Assembly (NCBI RefSeq): GCF_021917145.1
Contig: NC_061076.1
Coordinates: 3,523,371 to 3,587,370, forward strand
From: Hypomesus transpacificus
Lineage: Eukaryota > Chordata > Actinopteri > Osmeriformes > Osmeridae
Length of the DNA stretch: 64,000 bases
Reading direction: 5' to 3'
Both the position numbers and the translations under genes were made by a program. This document shows, one piece after another, positions 18,703 to 39,000 of this stretch (position 1 is the stretch's first letter; each line of letters starts with the position of its first letter). The notes beneath the pieces were generated by a model. That model ran no database searches and was not told the DNA's origin. It saw nothing but the letters and a program-made list of their open reading frames with translations.

Positions 18703-21037
18703 GTGAGTCCATTCAAATTTAACTGTCATAGTCCAACAAGTATTCCTCCATAGTAGAACATTTGTTTCACACCTATTTATGACTTTTAATGGCACAAAGT
18801 TGAACGTGAAATGGCGGCGAGCGAAAAGAGGAAAAGACAAGGAAGCAACTAAATCATTGCGTACATTCTTGTAGGCTGCCCAGTAGCCTATGTTTATGCT
18901 CTCTGGAATGGCCGATACTTAGAAGTCTCGTTTGTGTTCTTACAATATTGAAAGTTTTGGTCAGATCCAATGTCTGCTTTAAGGAGCAGGCTACTGTGTA
19001 TACATTACATCTGTATTTCAAGACACATTGACACTGCACATCACATGACCTTTCAAGGTAAAACAATGCATATTGGTTTGCGTTTCTCAGCTTTCGGTTG
19101 TTTTATTTATTATTAACAGACCAGAAGATGCTTATTGGTCTGTGAAAAAGAGGAATTCATAAAGAATAAGAGTTATCGAGCTTTTTTTAACTGACACGTA
19201 ATTGGCTACACATTAAAGCTTGGGAACAAATCCTAATTTGTGTGCAAAGCTCTTCATCAGGTATTATTCGGTAGGCCTAATGTTGTATTAGTTAGTGGAC
19301 GCGCTTATCTTATATTTAAGCTACACAAAGGAGGAAGGAAGCGCCTCGTTCCCATACAAACAGCAATGCTATGGGAAATATGTTCCGTATTTTTACAGTG
19401 GCTCAGTAAAATAAGATTTGAGGAAGGTTTGCTATTGACCTTAAATCAGTAAGAAGCCTAGACGACGACCCTTTTGGACAAGCTAAAATAACAACCACTG
19501 CAACACACTATAGCCTAAAATGCTTACAGTTTCTTCGCAGTGCAAACATGGTTGATTTAGATTACGTTTTCCTTTTAAATTGGATCATCTTTGTCTATCT
19601 TTTGATTGTCATTCTGACAATGACAATGCCTAGAGAGAGGCCATGCAATCAGGCCAGTCCTGTTGTTGCAGAGTTAAAGAGGGAGTGTAGAAGTGGGAAA
19701 TGATTTCCCGTAAATCACCATCAGCCAATTACAGCTCTCTGGTTGGCCCAGGGCAAGCCAGGATCAACCAACACTAAGCAACAGACGGAGGCTACACAGC
19801 ACGGTTACAGGGCATGTATTAAAGAGAGATGATACAGAAAGAGATTATTAACAGTGGATAATCAGAAGAGAAACCTGCCTCTGGTATGTCTGTGTTTCTG
19901 TCCCCTAATCTTTACATATTTTTCTCAGTTGGGTCGTCTCTACTTCCGGCCCTTTTCATGTTCAGTTGGAGTGTGGTTTTGTGGTGTGGTTTTTGCAGGA
20001 GAGGTGCATGTGCATGCAAGCTTTAGCATTCAGTGACTTTTGATAGTGACTTCAATATAAATTTAATAAAAATATAAAAACATACTGAAAGACATTTCAA
20101 AGGGTACATTGCGTTGTTGATCCAGCATGTGAACATTAATGGACTAGACAATCCATTTCTCTTTAAGTTAATTATCAAATATATAATTGCTGTTTAGGCT
20201 GTTTTTCTAAAGGAGCTTTTGTCTGTGGTTCAAATGCTGAGAGACAGGGAAATAAATTAGGGTCAAGTGCAGCACAGCACATGATGCAACAGGCAGCAAC
20301 TACAGCTCGAAGTTCTTCAGAGCTTATACCAGTCTCTGACCAGTCCACCCATTTGACCACTCAACTCAAACATGCTGTGATCAAATCTTATCACAGTCCT
20401 TTGTCAAATTGCAGTTATTATGACATATTAATTCACATTTAATCTGTGTCTTATCTGATGATCTATCTACTGTTCTCTATTCCAAGTCCACAGTCTACAT
20501 TAACTACACGATGGAACCTAACCAAATCACTCTACTGTACTTCATACTTGACTAACTTCACAGTTGTAACTGTCAAAACAAGCCTGTTATTGAGTTTCCT
20601 GCCTTATGCGTCCTTCCGCCAATTTGAAGTAATAGTGAGCAAGGTGTGCCGCTGATCAAGTTTCTGTGCATCACAGACTAAACCGTCTTTGTTGAGAGTC
20701 TGATAGAACAGTGGATGAAAGAACAAGGAAGAGATAACGACATAATCACCACGACAACAAGCCTTGCTTTGTTCCGTTGCTAACAGGTGGAAAGTCCAGT
20801 TCACATGAGATCTCGTCAGGATTATAGATGAAGTTTATAGATTGATTAGAGTTGAAACCAATGCAACCACGGGTTGCGGTTTGTTGACATTTACCACTGG
20901 CGGTGTAACAACTTAAATTCGTGTATTTTTAAAGGGTTGTTATGCTGATGCAAGAGTTTGACCAGTGGATCCAATATCCAAGGCTGCTTTTAACTACCAA
21001 TTTGATTGTAGTTTCCAACATTGTGTTTCTTCCACAG
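18703..21037 (+). other. putative map3k14 5' UTR intron
   Basis: 2.3 kb with no recognisable coding sequence or RNA gene. Short open frames here (for example 19,240-19,452) show no domain. It is treated as an intron only because of the putative leader exon. Confidence 0.4.
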
Positions 21038-21045
21038 CAGATGAA

Positions 21046-27232
<6,187 letters not shown>

Positions 27233-27506
27233 GCCTGTATGCGCAACCTGTTATTACTGCCATCGAGTCGTCAGGTGTCCCGTCCACCCCTTCAAGAACA
27301 GTTTATGCCATTGTGTGTTTCAACGTGCGTGATAGTTTTGAAAAATTTGGAGGTATATGCAAAAGTTACCATTTAATGTCTGGTTTTGAATGTGATTGAT
27401 AATGGCTTCTCTATTATCACCTGACTAAAATTCATGTACAAATGCAACCACCATGATGTTTTTTAAATGTAATTGTCCATCTGTATTAGATGAAATATCA
27501 TGCTAA

Positions 27507-27512
27507 AATAAA
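27507..27512 (+). terminator. map3k14 polyadenylation signal AATAAA
   Basis: AATAAA about 275 bp after the map3k14 stop codon, followed by a T/G-rich stretch. It gives a short 3' UTR (27,233 to about 27,530). Confidence 0.75.
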
Positions 27513-27624
27513 GTTTGTTTTACACTTGTGTGTTATTAAATTCCCAACACCATTAATACAGAATAATTACATCTTTATTATTTGCCACTTATGACAGTAC
27601 ACAAGACTAAAATCCTTAAAAAAC

Positions 27625-27630
27625 TTTATT
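27625..27630 (-). terminator. candidate bax polyadenylation signal (minus strand)
   Basis: TTTATT on the plus strand reads AATAAA on the minus strand, about 970 bp after the bax stop. Other candidates lie at 27,574-27,579 and near 27,762. The bax and map3k14 transcripts end tail to tail within roughly 100-250 bp. Confidence 0.4.
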
Positions 27631-28601
27631 TTGAATTGCATCGTACAAAACAATGTCACTGCTTAACATTTGTTTTTGAGGGGGGGGGGGGGGGATATCT
27701 AAACAAACTGATCAGCTTCACGAGATAGAAAAAGTAAAAAAATTGAGATCCATATCAAAGTGATTTATTAAATAAAGACCAAGGCACTGACAAATTAAAC
27801 AAAACCAATAGGATACATGTATCAAAAAGGGTATATAAATGAAAGTATGATTGTGGTATTGAGTTTAAATTGCCCACTTAAAAATACAGTACTTTGAAGA
27901 CTATGCTGTGAGAGGTAAACATCTGTGAGTGAAGCACAGTGCTGTTTGTGTCTGTCATACAGGAAGGACTCAAACATACGCACACAAACGCACTGCTTCA
28001 GAGTAAGCTGATCATAACATCACACTTGCAAAAGAACACCCACAGACACATTTAAAAAAGCATACTTAAGCATAGTAACACCGTGATAAGCTGGAGAGAA
28101 TCAGATTGGGAAAGGGAGACTCAAAGAAGGAAAAAAGTGCAAGGATGAAAACGCTGCAAGAAATAAGTTGAGTTTCAACTTAAAGCTCATGAGAACAATA
28201 TTTATATAGTCTGTTCATTTCGTTTTGAGATTCACCCATACAGGAATTCATAAATTAATGCAGTGACTGTTTGTAGGGAAAAATAAATAAAATAAAAATG
28301 TGCCCTGGCAGAGTCTCTCCATCCTTATCTCCCTTCAAGGCAGTCACATGACACTCACACTTTCAGTTGTGTAGAGGACAGAGACATGACTCACACGCCC
28401 AATCCTTATCCATATACGGCGGGTGGAAACAATTGGTTGTTTATCAGGTCCAAACACTGAGTGCTTTAAACTCACTCTTATTCTCTCTCATGTTTTTAAC
28501 ATTAACTTCAGTTCCTGAAGCCCTCGTCATTTACCAACATAGCTTTTCTCCCTCCAATCCCAATTTATTTTCCTGTTATCTTCTTTCACCTCCCCTTCCG
28601 T
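27631..28601 (-). other. bax 3' UTR (putative)
   Basis: AT-rich region after the bax stop on the minus strand, with a G run at 27,680-27,693. No other gene is seen. The 3' end is uncertain. Confidence 0.45.
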
Positions 28602-30178
28602 TTACATCTTCCGTATGACCAGAACAGTGGTGAGAACGCCAGCTAAAAACACCCCCACTGTCTGCCAGGTAGGAGTGCCAAAGTAAGACCGGATTCCCTC
28701 CTAAAAACCAAGCACATCGAGACAGTTGTTAAAACCTTTCTTCCATAGGACATTTAATTTCATTTAGATTTTTTTTTTTTCTTCCTCTTACCCAGCCACC
28801 CTGCTCTCTAATCCAGTTGATCACATGATCACGTAGGTAATCTATGGTCCAACCAATAATGGTTCTAATAATGTCAGGAACATGAATCACCAGAGCCTGA
28901 AAGATCCAGTGACAGAATGAAGGTTGGGAGTGTTGATCTGGATCAGCTCCTTGTGCCATCACATCAATCATATTGCACAAAACAATTTATTTAAAATATA
29001 CTCTTTAAATTACAGCACATTCCACTTTTCCTTTTTACCCATGGAGGGTTGAAAGTAGGGAGCCATAAGCACGTTCCACTTACCTTGATAACCAACCGAC
29101 AGGCAAAGTAAAAGAGGGCTACTACTCTTCCCCAGTTGAATTTGCCATCAGAAAAAATCTCATAGGCCACTTTCATAAACACATCCTTGGTAGGCATGAG
29201 TGAAGAATTGTTTATCATGCTGAAATGACAACAGAACAATAACGTTTGCCACCTTCTATATACTTTACAGATTTACCACAGGTCCAGATAATTATATATT
29301 TGTAATACCTTTGGAGCTGTACGTTTCCATCCAGCTCATCTCCAATCTGCTGAAGGCACTGGGCCAGCTTCTTATGGTTGGGGTCACAAAGCTCACTTCC
29401 ACCTAACTGAGATCGCGTCACCATGTTGTTGCTGTCACCATGTCGGTGAACTCGTTCATAAATGAAACTGCATGAAAAGAATAAGAGGTTTGTTGGGTTC
29501 ATGATGATAGAGGAAACAATAATATAGTAAACAATACTCACTCTTTCAGTAAAGCGGCTCCAACATCTAGTATTTGATCATTGCCATTACCTAGGAGTCG
29601 GAAGAGCAACATATTTTCAATTAGACATAATATTTTGCTGGTAAACAATACTCGATGGGCCAACAGGTACTGTGTAGAATCGAACTTTCCTGATTTCAGA
29701 AAGTGACAAATTCGACGAACATGCTTATCGTTACTAGGTGCGGACGCTGAGCAAATCATTATTGTCATTGAAACCGGGGCACTTTGTTTCCTTGGCAATC
29801 TTAGGAAATTACCATTTACAGCACAGCACATGAAATATTACTTTTAACTACAGTGAACAGTTGATTTTACATCACAAACTTAGTGGTAAAGTGACCAGTT
29901 TGGGACACACAGACACAATGCGTTCGTGATTTCAAGCTAGCTCGAGCTGATGTGTTGAACCCGTCCCGTCTGGCTAGCTAGCGTTAGCTGTCAAGCAAAA
30001 TAGGCTACATGTGTCAGGCACCCAAAACAAAAACACTAACAGGTATCCCCGATTCCGAAGTTAATATCATAACTATAACCTGGATGATCTCGCAATGTTC
30101 TTATCAGCAATGTCATATGCCACATCTATTTGTCTTGATAAAAGTATTACCAGAATCGCCTCCTCCCGACGATGCCAT
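28602..30178 (-). CDS. bax: bax, BCL2-associated X apoptosis regulator
   Basis: Six exons on the minus strand: 30,178-30,151; 29,590-29,542; 29,467-29,309; 29,219-29,084; 28,896-28,792; 28,700-28,602. Total 576 nt, 191 codons plus stop, matching the usual BAX length of about 192. BAX permeabilises the mitochondrial outer membrane during apoptosis. Visible regions: BH3 core LAQCLQQIGDELD (60-72), BH1 with DGKFNWGRVVALFYFACRLV (about 103-122), BH2 WIREQGGW (152-159), and a C-terminal membrane anchor TWQTVGVFLAGVLTTVLVI ending in RKM. The start ATG gives MASSGGGDSG, matching fish BAX. All introns are GT/AG and the phases agree. It resembles zebrafish baxa more than the divergent baxb paralogue. 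Intact, with no sign of decay. Confidence 0.97.
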
Positions 30179-30219
30179 CTTCTTGTATAACTTCTTGTTC
30201 TAGATTGCTTCCGTCTTTG

Positions 30220-30229
30220 GTCACGTGAC
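30220..30229. promoter_or_regulatory. palindromic E-box / CLEAR-type site at bax promoter
   Basis: GTCACGTGAC is a perfect 10-bp palindrome about 42 bp upstream of the bax start codon. It contains CACGTG and equals the consensus bound by TFEB/MITF-type bHLH-zip factors; USF and MYC also bind such cores. It lies in the promoter or 5' UTR. Binding is not shown. Confidence 0.55.
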
Positions 30230-31266
30230 AAGTGTGTTTTCCTACAAACGAGGGGCGTGGCTATGTTTGTAGCTAGTTGAATTCCTGTGAAGTTGATAGC
30301 TTTTTAGAATCAAAGTTGAAATCTGAAATACTTTCTATAATGAAATTATCTTTAAACGTCTTCCACTAGTTTATCAACATGGTACGCAAAATAAGTAAAC
30401 TCATAGCACCTGACTATTGGAGAGACCGCACACAAATTTGTGGTGGCAATAATCTAAATGTGTGTCTATCCGGTTTCACTTAAACACCAGGATATAGAAA
30501 GTATATTTTATATATAATTGATCAAGTCCCTGTCGGTTTAAATCCCACTGTGTGACTCAAATTTGTTTCCCAAATGTGATTGACGTTCCCATTGACTGTT
30601 GAACACAGGAAGAAACTTTAGCGCACACCTCGTTGGCCTTTGCCTATTTAATCGTCATCTCCGGTCCATTCTGTCTTCATTCAGCCGCGCACATGCATTG
30701 GCCTCTTTACAACTCGGCAGGCGAAGATGGCGGACGCACAAGTACGTTCTTCTAAATGGCGTGGTGATTACAATATACACTTTTTATTGTTAAAATATAC
30801 GTTTCTGGATGGTAACATCCAGGCTTCACTAGTATGTAGTATTGTCTTGATCCGAGTTAAAGCTACCCAGAAGGTTCCGTTCTACTTGAACTAAACCAGC
30901 TAGCTTACCATTGAATTTGATTCAATGGTTCTGCACGTGATGCGTTTGGGGTTTGACGACATATCCATTTGGCAGTAATGATGCAGTATAGATTTGACAA
31001 CCATCAAGTAACTTGTTTTAATAAACTTCTTCCTCTCCCCTGGTTGTTTTCAGACCGAGAGGGCTTATCAGAAGCAGCCCACCATCTTCCAGAACAAGAA
31101 GCGTGTTCTTGTAGCTGAAAGAGGCTAAGGAAAAGCTTCTAGGATAGCACAAGTGTTGGGCTTGGCTTCAAAACCCCAAGAGAGGTAAATTGTGCCTCAG
31201 TGATAAAGATTTGGTCCTATAGCTCACAAATAGTTATGGATATTTCCCGGCGGGTTTTCCTTGCAG

Positions 31267-31349
31267 TCTGCAAATGATGTTTTTCTCACGATGGTCTTCC
31301 TAGCCTGTAAGGCACTGACGATACTGTCTTTTGGCAAAACTGATGCAAA
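31267..31349 (+). ncRNA. snord35: SNORD35-like C/D box snoRNA, copy A intron 2
   Basis: C-box AATGATGT (31,273-31,280), the guide element TCTCACGATGGTCT, and D-box CTGA (31,340-31,343). TGCA at both ends can pair as the terminal stem. The guide is complementary to 28S rRNA AGACCGTCGTGAGA with one G-U pair. It matches vertebrate SNORD35, which directs a 28S 2'-O-methylation. Human RPS11 also hosts a SNORD35 copy. It lies within the intron of the dead copy and differs from copy B by about one base. Confidence 0.85.
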
Positions 31350-31601
31350 TTATGGGACATTTCTGCATCTGCACTAGTCTAGGACTTTATACTGCTTGAA
31401 CCTAACAACTGTTTTTGTGACCAGGCTATTGACGGCACTTACATTGACAAGAAATGCCCCGTCACCGGAGACGTCTCCATCCGTGGACCTATCCTCTCTG
31501 GTCAGTCCTGAAGTCCACCCCTAACTTCACTTAGCTTTCTGCAAGTGATTTGTAGTTTGATTTGATTATGGATACGTGGAGAATTTGAATCCCTCCAAGC
31601 T

Positions 31602-31686
31602 AGGCTACAAATGATGTTTTTCTCACGATGGTCTTCCAAGCCTTCGGGCTCTGACGATAATGCCTTATGGCATAGCTGATGTGGCC
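31602..31686 (+). ncRNA. snord35: SNORD35-like C/D box snoRNA, copy A intron 3
   Basis: C-box AATGATGT, the same TCTCACGATGGTCT guide, and D-box CTGA at about 31,676-31,679. The terminal stem pairs GGCTA with TGGCC-type sequence, unlike the TGCA stem of the neighbours. Its variable middle (CCAAGCCTTCGGGCTCTG) can form a small hairpin. Confidence 0.85.
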
Positions 31687-31959
31687 CAGGAATCTAGTCT
31701 TTAGAACGTTGTAGGTGGATCTTAATTGAAACTTTACAATAACTGTTTTCTTGTGCAACAGGTGTAGTGACCAAAATGAAGATGAAGAGGACCATTGTGA
31801 TCAGATGGGACTACCTGCATTACATTCGCAAATACAACCGTTTTGAGAAGAGGAATAAGAACATGTCTGTCCATCTGTCACCTGCCTTCGGGTATGATCC
31901 TTTCATGTTCAGTAACACCACATGCACTTAAGTTGCGGTCAATTTGATTTTAAGTACTT

Positions 31960-32043
31960 TTCTGCAAATGATGTTTTTCTCACGATGGTCTTCTTAGCCC
32001 TCGGGCTCTGATGATACTGCCTTATGGCAACACTGATGCAGCT
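31960..32043 (+). ncRNA. snord35: SNORD35-like C/D box snoRNA, copy A intron 4
   Basis: TCTGCAAATGATG start, TCTCACGATGGTCT guide, and D-box CTGA followed by TGCA. From the C-box to the D-box I see no difference from the copy B intron 4 snoRNA, although the surrounding exons have decayed. Confidence 0.87.
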
Positions 32044-32413
32044 TATCCTCTAACCCATCACATGATTGAAGCACAACCTTTTTAGATGAGGGGCTTCAAA
32101 TGGCTTCCGTAGTTTTGCTGGGACAGGGCCCCTCCAGATATCCATGTTCTGATTGGTTTCTTTTTTCCTCTGTAGAGATGTCCAGGTTGGAGACAATGTA
32201 ATCGTTGGAGAATGCCGACCCCTCAACAAGACCGTGAAGTTACACAGGCTGCTGGGTCCAAGAAGCAGTTCCAGAAGTTGGATGACTGACATGAAGGCAT
32301 TCTTGACTGGCGTGTGCTGTTCAAAATAAACAAATGTTCTCAGTCATGCTGTTTGGCTCACTTTAATTTAATTACAGAAGCAGGGACACCAGTTAATAAA
32401 TCATGTAATACAG

Positions 32414-32608
32414 CAGTGGCGTTCCTGGTCCTCTGGGTTAACGATCCTATACATTTCAAATGTCCCTGCTCCAGCACACCTGATTAAAATGATTGGTCAT
32501 TATCAGGCTTTTGCAGAAGACCAGTTCATTTGAATTGGGTGCGCTGGAGCAGGGCAAAATCTAAAACATACAAGATGGGGAATCCTGAGGACCAGGATAG
32601 AACACCCC
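32414..32608. mobile_element. hAT-like MITE, copy A
   Basis: Starts CAGTGGCGTTCCTGGTCCTC and ends GAGGACCAGGATAGAACACC, imperfect inverted ends. The interior shows CCTGCTCCAGCACACCTGATT and its inverted copy GGTGCGCTGGAGCAGGG. This is a common type of palindromic fish repeat. It lies in the 3' flank of the rps11 pseudogene. Confidence 0.75.
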
Positions 32609-33322
32609 AAAAATACAGGATGACAAGTAGGTTTATAAGTGAGAAGCAAGTGATTACCTAGTGATATTAACTATTAGCCTATTTTGTGATTTACTTTAAA
32701 GGAATGGCTACTGCCTAATTGTGTAAGCACCAATGACCCTGCCATACATTCTAGAAAGATGATCATTTCTGAATCCGTTGTCATACAGCTCATCTGTAAA
32801 GTCACAAGTTTCCTCATAATCAACGTACAGCTGAACTGTCAGTGATGTTTAAGTTGTTGAGACCTTACTCTAGAATTTAATCAGACGTCAGCTTTGCAGT
32901 CTACATCTAAATCTGTAGAAGGCGTTCTGTGAGGTTATTGGTGTGCTGCTGTAAATGGCAAGACAGTCCTCTGGGGAAACATGTAGCACTCGGCTGGCTT
33001 TTAGTAAAACCGGCATAATTTAGGATGTATTTACCATTTTATCCTAGATAAGGGCACTATGTTGACACTTGTCTCACACGTGTTGTGGGGGCAATCTAAA
33101 TGTGTCTCTGGTTTCATTTAAACACCAGGACATAGAAAAGTATTTTTCATTTGTAATTGATCAAGTCGCTGGCAGTTTAAATCCAACTGTGTGACTCCGT
33201 TTTGTAGTTCACACCGACTGTTGAACACTGGAAGCAACTTTAGCGCACACCTCGTTGGCCTTTTTCTATTTAATCGTCATCTCCGGTCCGTTCTGTCTTC
33301 CGTCAGCCGCGCGCATGTATTG

Positions 33323-33330
33323 GCCTCTTT
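33323..33330 (+). promoter_or_regulatory. TOP-like pyrimidine tract at rps11 start site
   Basis: A CCTCTTT tract 20-26 bp before the rps11 ATG, in the GC-rich context typical of ribosomal protein gene start sites (5' terminal oligopyrimidine). Copy A has the same tract. Exact start site inferred. Confidence 0.45.
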
Positions 33331-33348
33331 ACGACTCGGCTGGCTAAG

Positions 33349-35241
<1,893 letters not shown>

Positions 35242-35293
35242 ATGTTGGATGACTGACATGAAGGCATTCTTGACTGGCCTGTGCTGTTAAAAA

Positions 35294-35299
35294 AATAAA
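35294..35299 (+). terminator. rps11 polyadenylation signal AATAAA
   Basis: AATAAA about 53 bp after the rps11 stop codon, the very short 3' UTR expected of a ribosomal protein gene. Confidence 0.85.
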
Positions 35300-35389
35300 C
35301 AAATGTTCTCCATCTTGCTTTCTCAGTCATGCTCTTTGGCTCACTTCAGTTTACAGAAGCAGGAACATGAGTTAAAAAATCATGGAATA

Positions 35390-35583
35390 CAGCAGGGAAG
35401 TATAATCCTGGTCCGTTATCCTATATGTTTTAGAAAAGTCCCTGCTCTCGCACACCTGATTTAAATGATTGGTCGTTATCAGGCTTTTGCAGAAGGCCAG
35501 TTCATTTGAATTGGGTGTGCTGGAGCAGGGCAAAATCTATAACATACAATATGGGGAACCCCGAGGACCAGGATAGAACACCC
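35390..35583. mobile_element. hAT-like MITE, copy B (degraded left end)
   Basis: Orthologous to the MITE at 32,414-32,608 and carried by the same duplication. The right end GAGGACCAGGATAGAACACC is kept. The left end is broken and less clear (AGCAGGGAAGTATAATCCTGG). Confidence 0.65.
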
Positions 35584-36065
35584 ATGAATACAGGTTGACA
35601 AGCCTGCCTATGAGTGAGAAAATGGAATACTTGGAAGTTATTTTTAGTTGTATTTTTAGTTGTATTAGCCTGTGTTATGATGTACTTTAAAGGAATGGCC
35701 ACTGTTTAGTGTAAGCACTAATTACCCTGCCATATACATTCGAGAAATGTGATCATTTCTGAATCAGATGTCACACAGCTCATTTGAATAGTCACAAGTT
35801 TCCTCACAATCAGTTATATCAATGTGCAGCTGAACTGTCAGTGATGTATAAGTTGTTGAGACCTTACTCTGGAATTTAATCAGATGTCAGCTTTTCAGTC
35901 TACATCCTCCATCTGTAGAAGGCGTTCTGTGAGGTCATTGGTGTGCTGCTGTAAATGGAAAGACAGTCCTCTGGGGAAACATGCTGCCCTCTGCTGGCTT
36001 TTAGTAAAACCTGAATAATTTTGGATGTAGTTACCCTTTTATACCAGACTCTGTTGACACTCGAA

Positions 36066-39000
36066 TTGTTTGTGGTACTGTGGTACCAACTTCAGAATGA
36101 AAATAAGATGGTGTAAGACAGTGAAGCATTGGCACATTATGCTACTGAAGAGAAATACATTTGAGTACAACCCAATTCAGGAATGGAGATGGGGAAACAA
36201 AAGTGATCCATATATATTACATCTTCATTGTAAGAAACATCTCAATTACTAAACTCACTCAGGCTCTGTTTCTTGTTCTAATAAGACCTGACAGATATAG
36301 TGGTAGACAAAATAGGTTTGATATGACTCTCCTCCCACAATTGCACGCACATGGGAACACTAGCGTATAATTATACAAGCATCCAAACTCATTGTAGCAT
36401 CAGCTTGTTTATAATCCCTTCTCATTGTTTCAAGGCGAGTAACAGCACACAGACAGGTCTGCCTATGCGTCATGATGTCTGAGGTCCAGACAAAAAGCCT
36501 AGGCGAACATAAGCTCTACTCACGAGAAAACCTTGTTTTTAAAGGGCCTGTGTGGATCAGCTGATTCATTAGCATGTGTCCTTGTTTCTGAGGGGCAGGA
36601 TCACACTTTGTTGTGTGGGAATGAAGGAGCCCCTCCCTCAGCCTGGGTCCTTGTCTGCTACCCTGGCCTGGTCCTGGCGTCTGTATTTACATAATGATGC
36701 TCTGATGGGATCTCTTCCCAGTGCATGTGAATGTGGACCATATGGTGGTGAAGATGTGTGCCACTGACCCCTTGTGGATGTCTGAGGTCATGACGCTCCC
36801 ACACACCTCCAAAACAGTGAGGTGAAACCAATTAAACCATGCTGCCTAGCTCTCATTGGGTATGTTTGTAGAAAGGTATGCACCCTATCTCTCATAAGTC
36901 AATGATTATCCAAGTACTTATTATATATAATAATAATTCAGATTGACAATGACATGTTATGTTAGATTTTTAGGGCAAAGTGTTTTTGAGCAGATTTTGT
37001 CCTGATTTGTCAGAGTTCTAGTGCTTTGCTTGCAGTTACAGATTCTGTGAACTATGTGTAACTATGGGGAGGTTAGGCCCCAAGGGTGTTCCGTGGACAA
37101 CCTTCCTCTCATGCACAGACGCCGCAGGGAGGCAGAGAGAGGAAGAATGAGAGGGGGGCAGCCCATACCTCAAGCAAGCCTCCAACCCAGACTCCTGTTT
37201 GTTTGGGAGAAAAGGGATCTGACCCCTGAAAGGCCGCACTGAGGAAAGTTGAAGAGAGATGACAACATTGATAGAATGCGCCTGTTCGCTTTCTGGTGCT
37301 CTCCGTCCATTTATCTTTGTTCTCTTTCAAATGGAAAACTGAACTGTGCCTCATCGCTGTGAAGTTAAACTTTCTTGACAGTAACTAGTAAATAGGATGT
37401 ATTTTAGCGTGACTTCAAGCAGTTGTTCGACAAACAGGAGCAAATGCTATCTGCCTACTGTCAAACCTGACTGTTGTTTTATTATGAATCATAAAGGTTT
37501 ACTTTGTGGGTGGGTCTGTCGAACAAAGCTATCAGGCAATAAAACATTCCCGGGAGGTAGTCGACCTGTTGAAACTCATATTGACGGTTTTTATTGCATG
37601 GTTGTGAAGGTGCGTGTTCTGTAACATATCGGAGTTGACCCTTGTTGATCAACGTACTGATGGCTGTGCCGCTGTTCATAAAACATCAGGAGCAGAGTAT
37701 GTGTGTGTGTGTGTTGGGGGGGGGGGGGTGAAAGAACACACTGCTCTAACTGTTCAAAGTATGATGCAAGATGTGGATGTTTCCTATCTACAACAATCAA
37801 CTGGGCAGTGTCATACTTGACCGGTAAGCAATGTGGCTGCAAGACTCAAGCAAACAAACCTGAGCATGCTCCATTGATCCTGTACATCCTTCTAGTGGCC
37901 ACCATTTCCCGACATCCTGAATAACAATTTACTGTATGCATGCTCTTTAGGTGAGCACACAGCAGACAGTACAGAGACAGTCAACCTCTGTCTATCCCAT
38001 TTATCTGCTAAGTCGCTCACCGTCTTCAACTGGAGCCATACCAAGAGGTGAAGCTGAGAGCCAGTAAAGAGATGTGTTTGTGGTGAATGGGACATGAATG
38101 ACAGACACGTGATCTGGCTGCCTTCAGCCTGACAGCACTACAGTGGCCCAGGCACGCAGCAAGCAGCTCCCTGCCCAAGCTGGCCTTGCTTTGTTTTCTT
38201 TTTCCTGATTATTTACTGTCTGTCACTTAACAGTCCACTGCCTGACCAACGTGTTTACATTGTGTCACAGAGCATGCTCATAGGTTTGTTTACTTGTGTA
38301 TCCAATGGCAGGGATGTTAGTACAGAGGGTCATCTCCTTGAGGGCTATGGCTGAAATCTAAACACAGGCCTTATGGTGGCCCAGCAGGGGAGTGGCCAGG
38401 AGGACTCCTGCCCGGGGACCTCCTTCCAGGATTGGTTGGACATGTCAGCTGAACACAAACTGTTTTCCAGCAGCCTCAGCATTGCAGAACAGGACTGATG
38501 AGTCGAACAGATGGGAGCAGTGTTGTGCAGTGGATCCTGGGCAGCCCTCTCCGATGAATCCCCTGGACCCCTGCTCTCTGTCAGCACGAAGCCAGGGCCC
38601 TCAGCTCCGAACCTGGGACTGACTCAGAGCTGTCACATACAGAACAAATTCCAGCTATTATTCCGAAATTGTATGGCGTTACCCGACTTATGTGTTTGTT
38701 GACGTTACTGACCTTATCACTGGGTGTCTTATTCTCATGAGTGCTACAAAACATGTGTAACTATCGAGTTTGCCAATGACAGCATGCTCTTCTGTTTCTC
38801 AACGGAGAGTAAATCTTCCAGCTTGGCGCGTCCTCCAGGGCATGGAGGCTCCACTGTGGGTCAACGTTGGGTCATGCTCCACATCTGGACAACGCATTAG
38901 CCTAGCTCACACAAGGACATCCAATATTCCTGGATCAAATCGATAGCTAATGTCATATCAATTCAGACAAACAATCTAATTAACATGGGTAAATGCATGG

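Larger units (their letters stand above)
30727..32289 (+). pseudogene. rps11 unprocessed pseudogene (copy A)
   Basis: All five exons correspond to the intact rps11 downstream: 30,727-30,741; 31,054-31,184; exon 3 ending near 31,500; exon 4 ending near 31,890; exon 5 from about 32,176. Exon 2 has a 10-bp deletion after GTAGCTGAA, which shifts the frame and gives an early stop. Exon 3 has F to V and R to P changes. Exon 4 changes one Q and three R residues. Exon 5 lacks about 16 bp, and the reading frame and stop are lost. Splice sites look mostly intact, and an AATAAA remains at 32,325-32,330, so it may still be transcribed and spliced. Its three intronic snoRNAs are well preserved. Confidence 0.95.
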
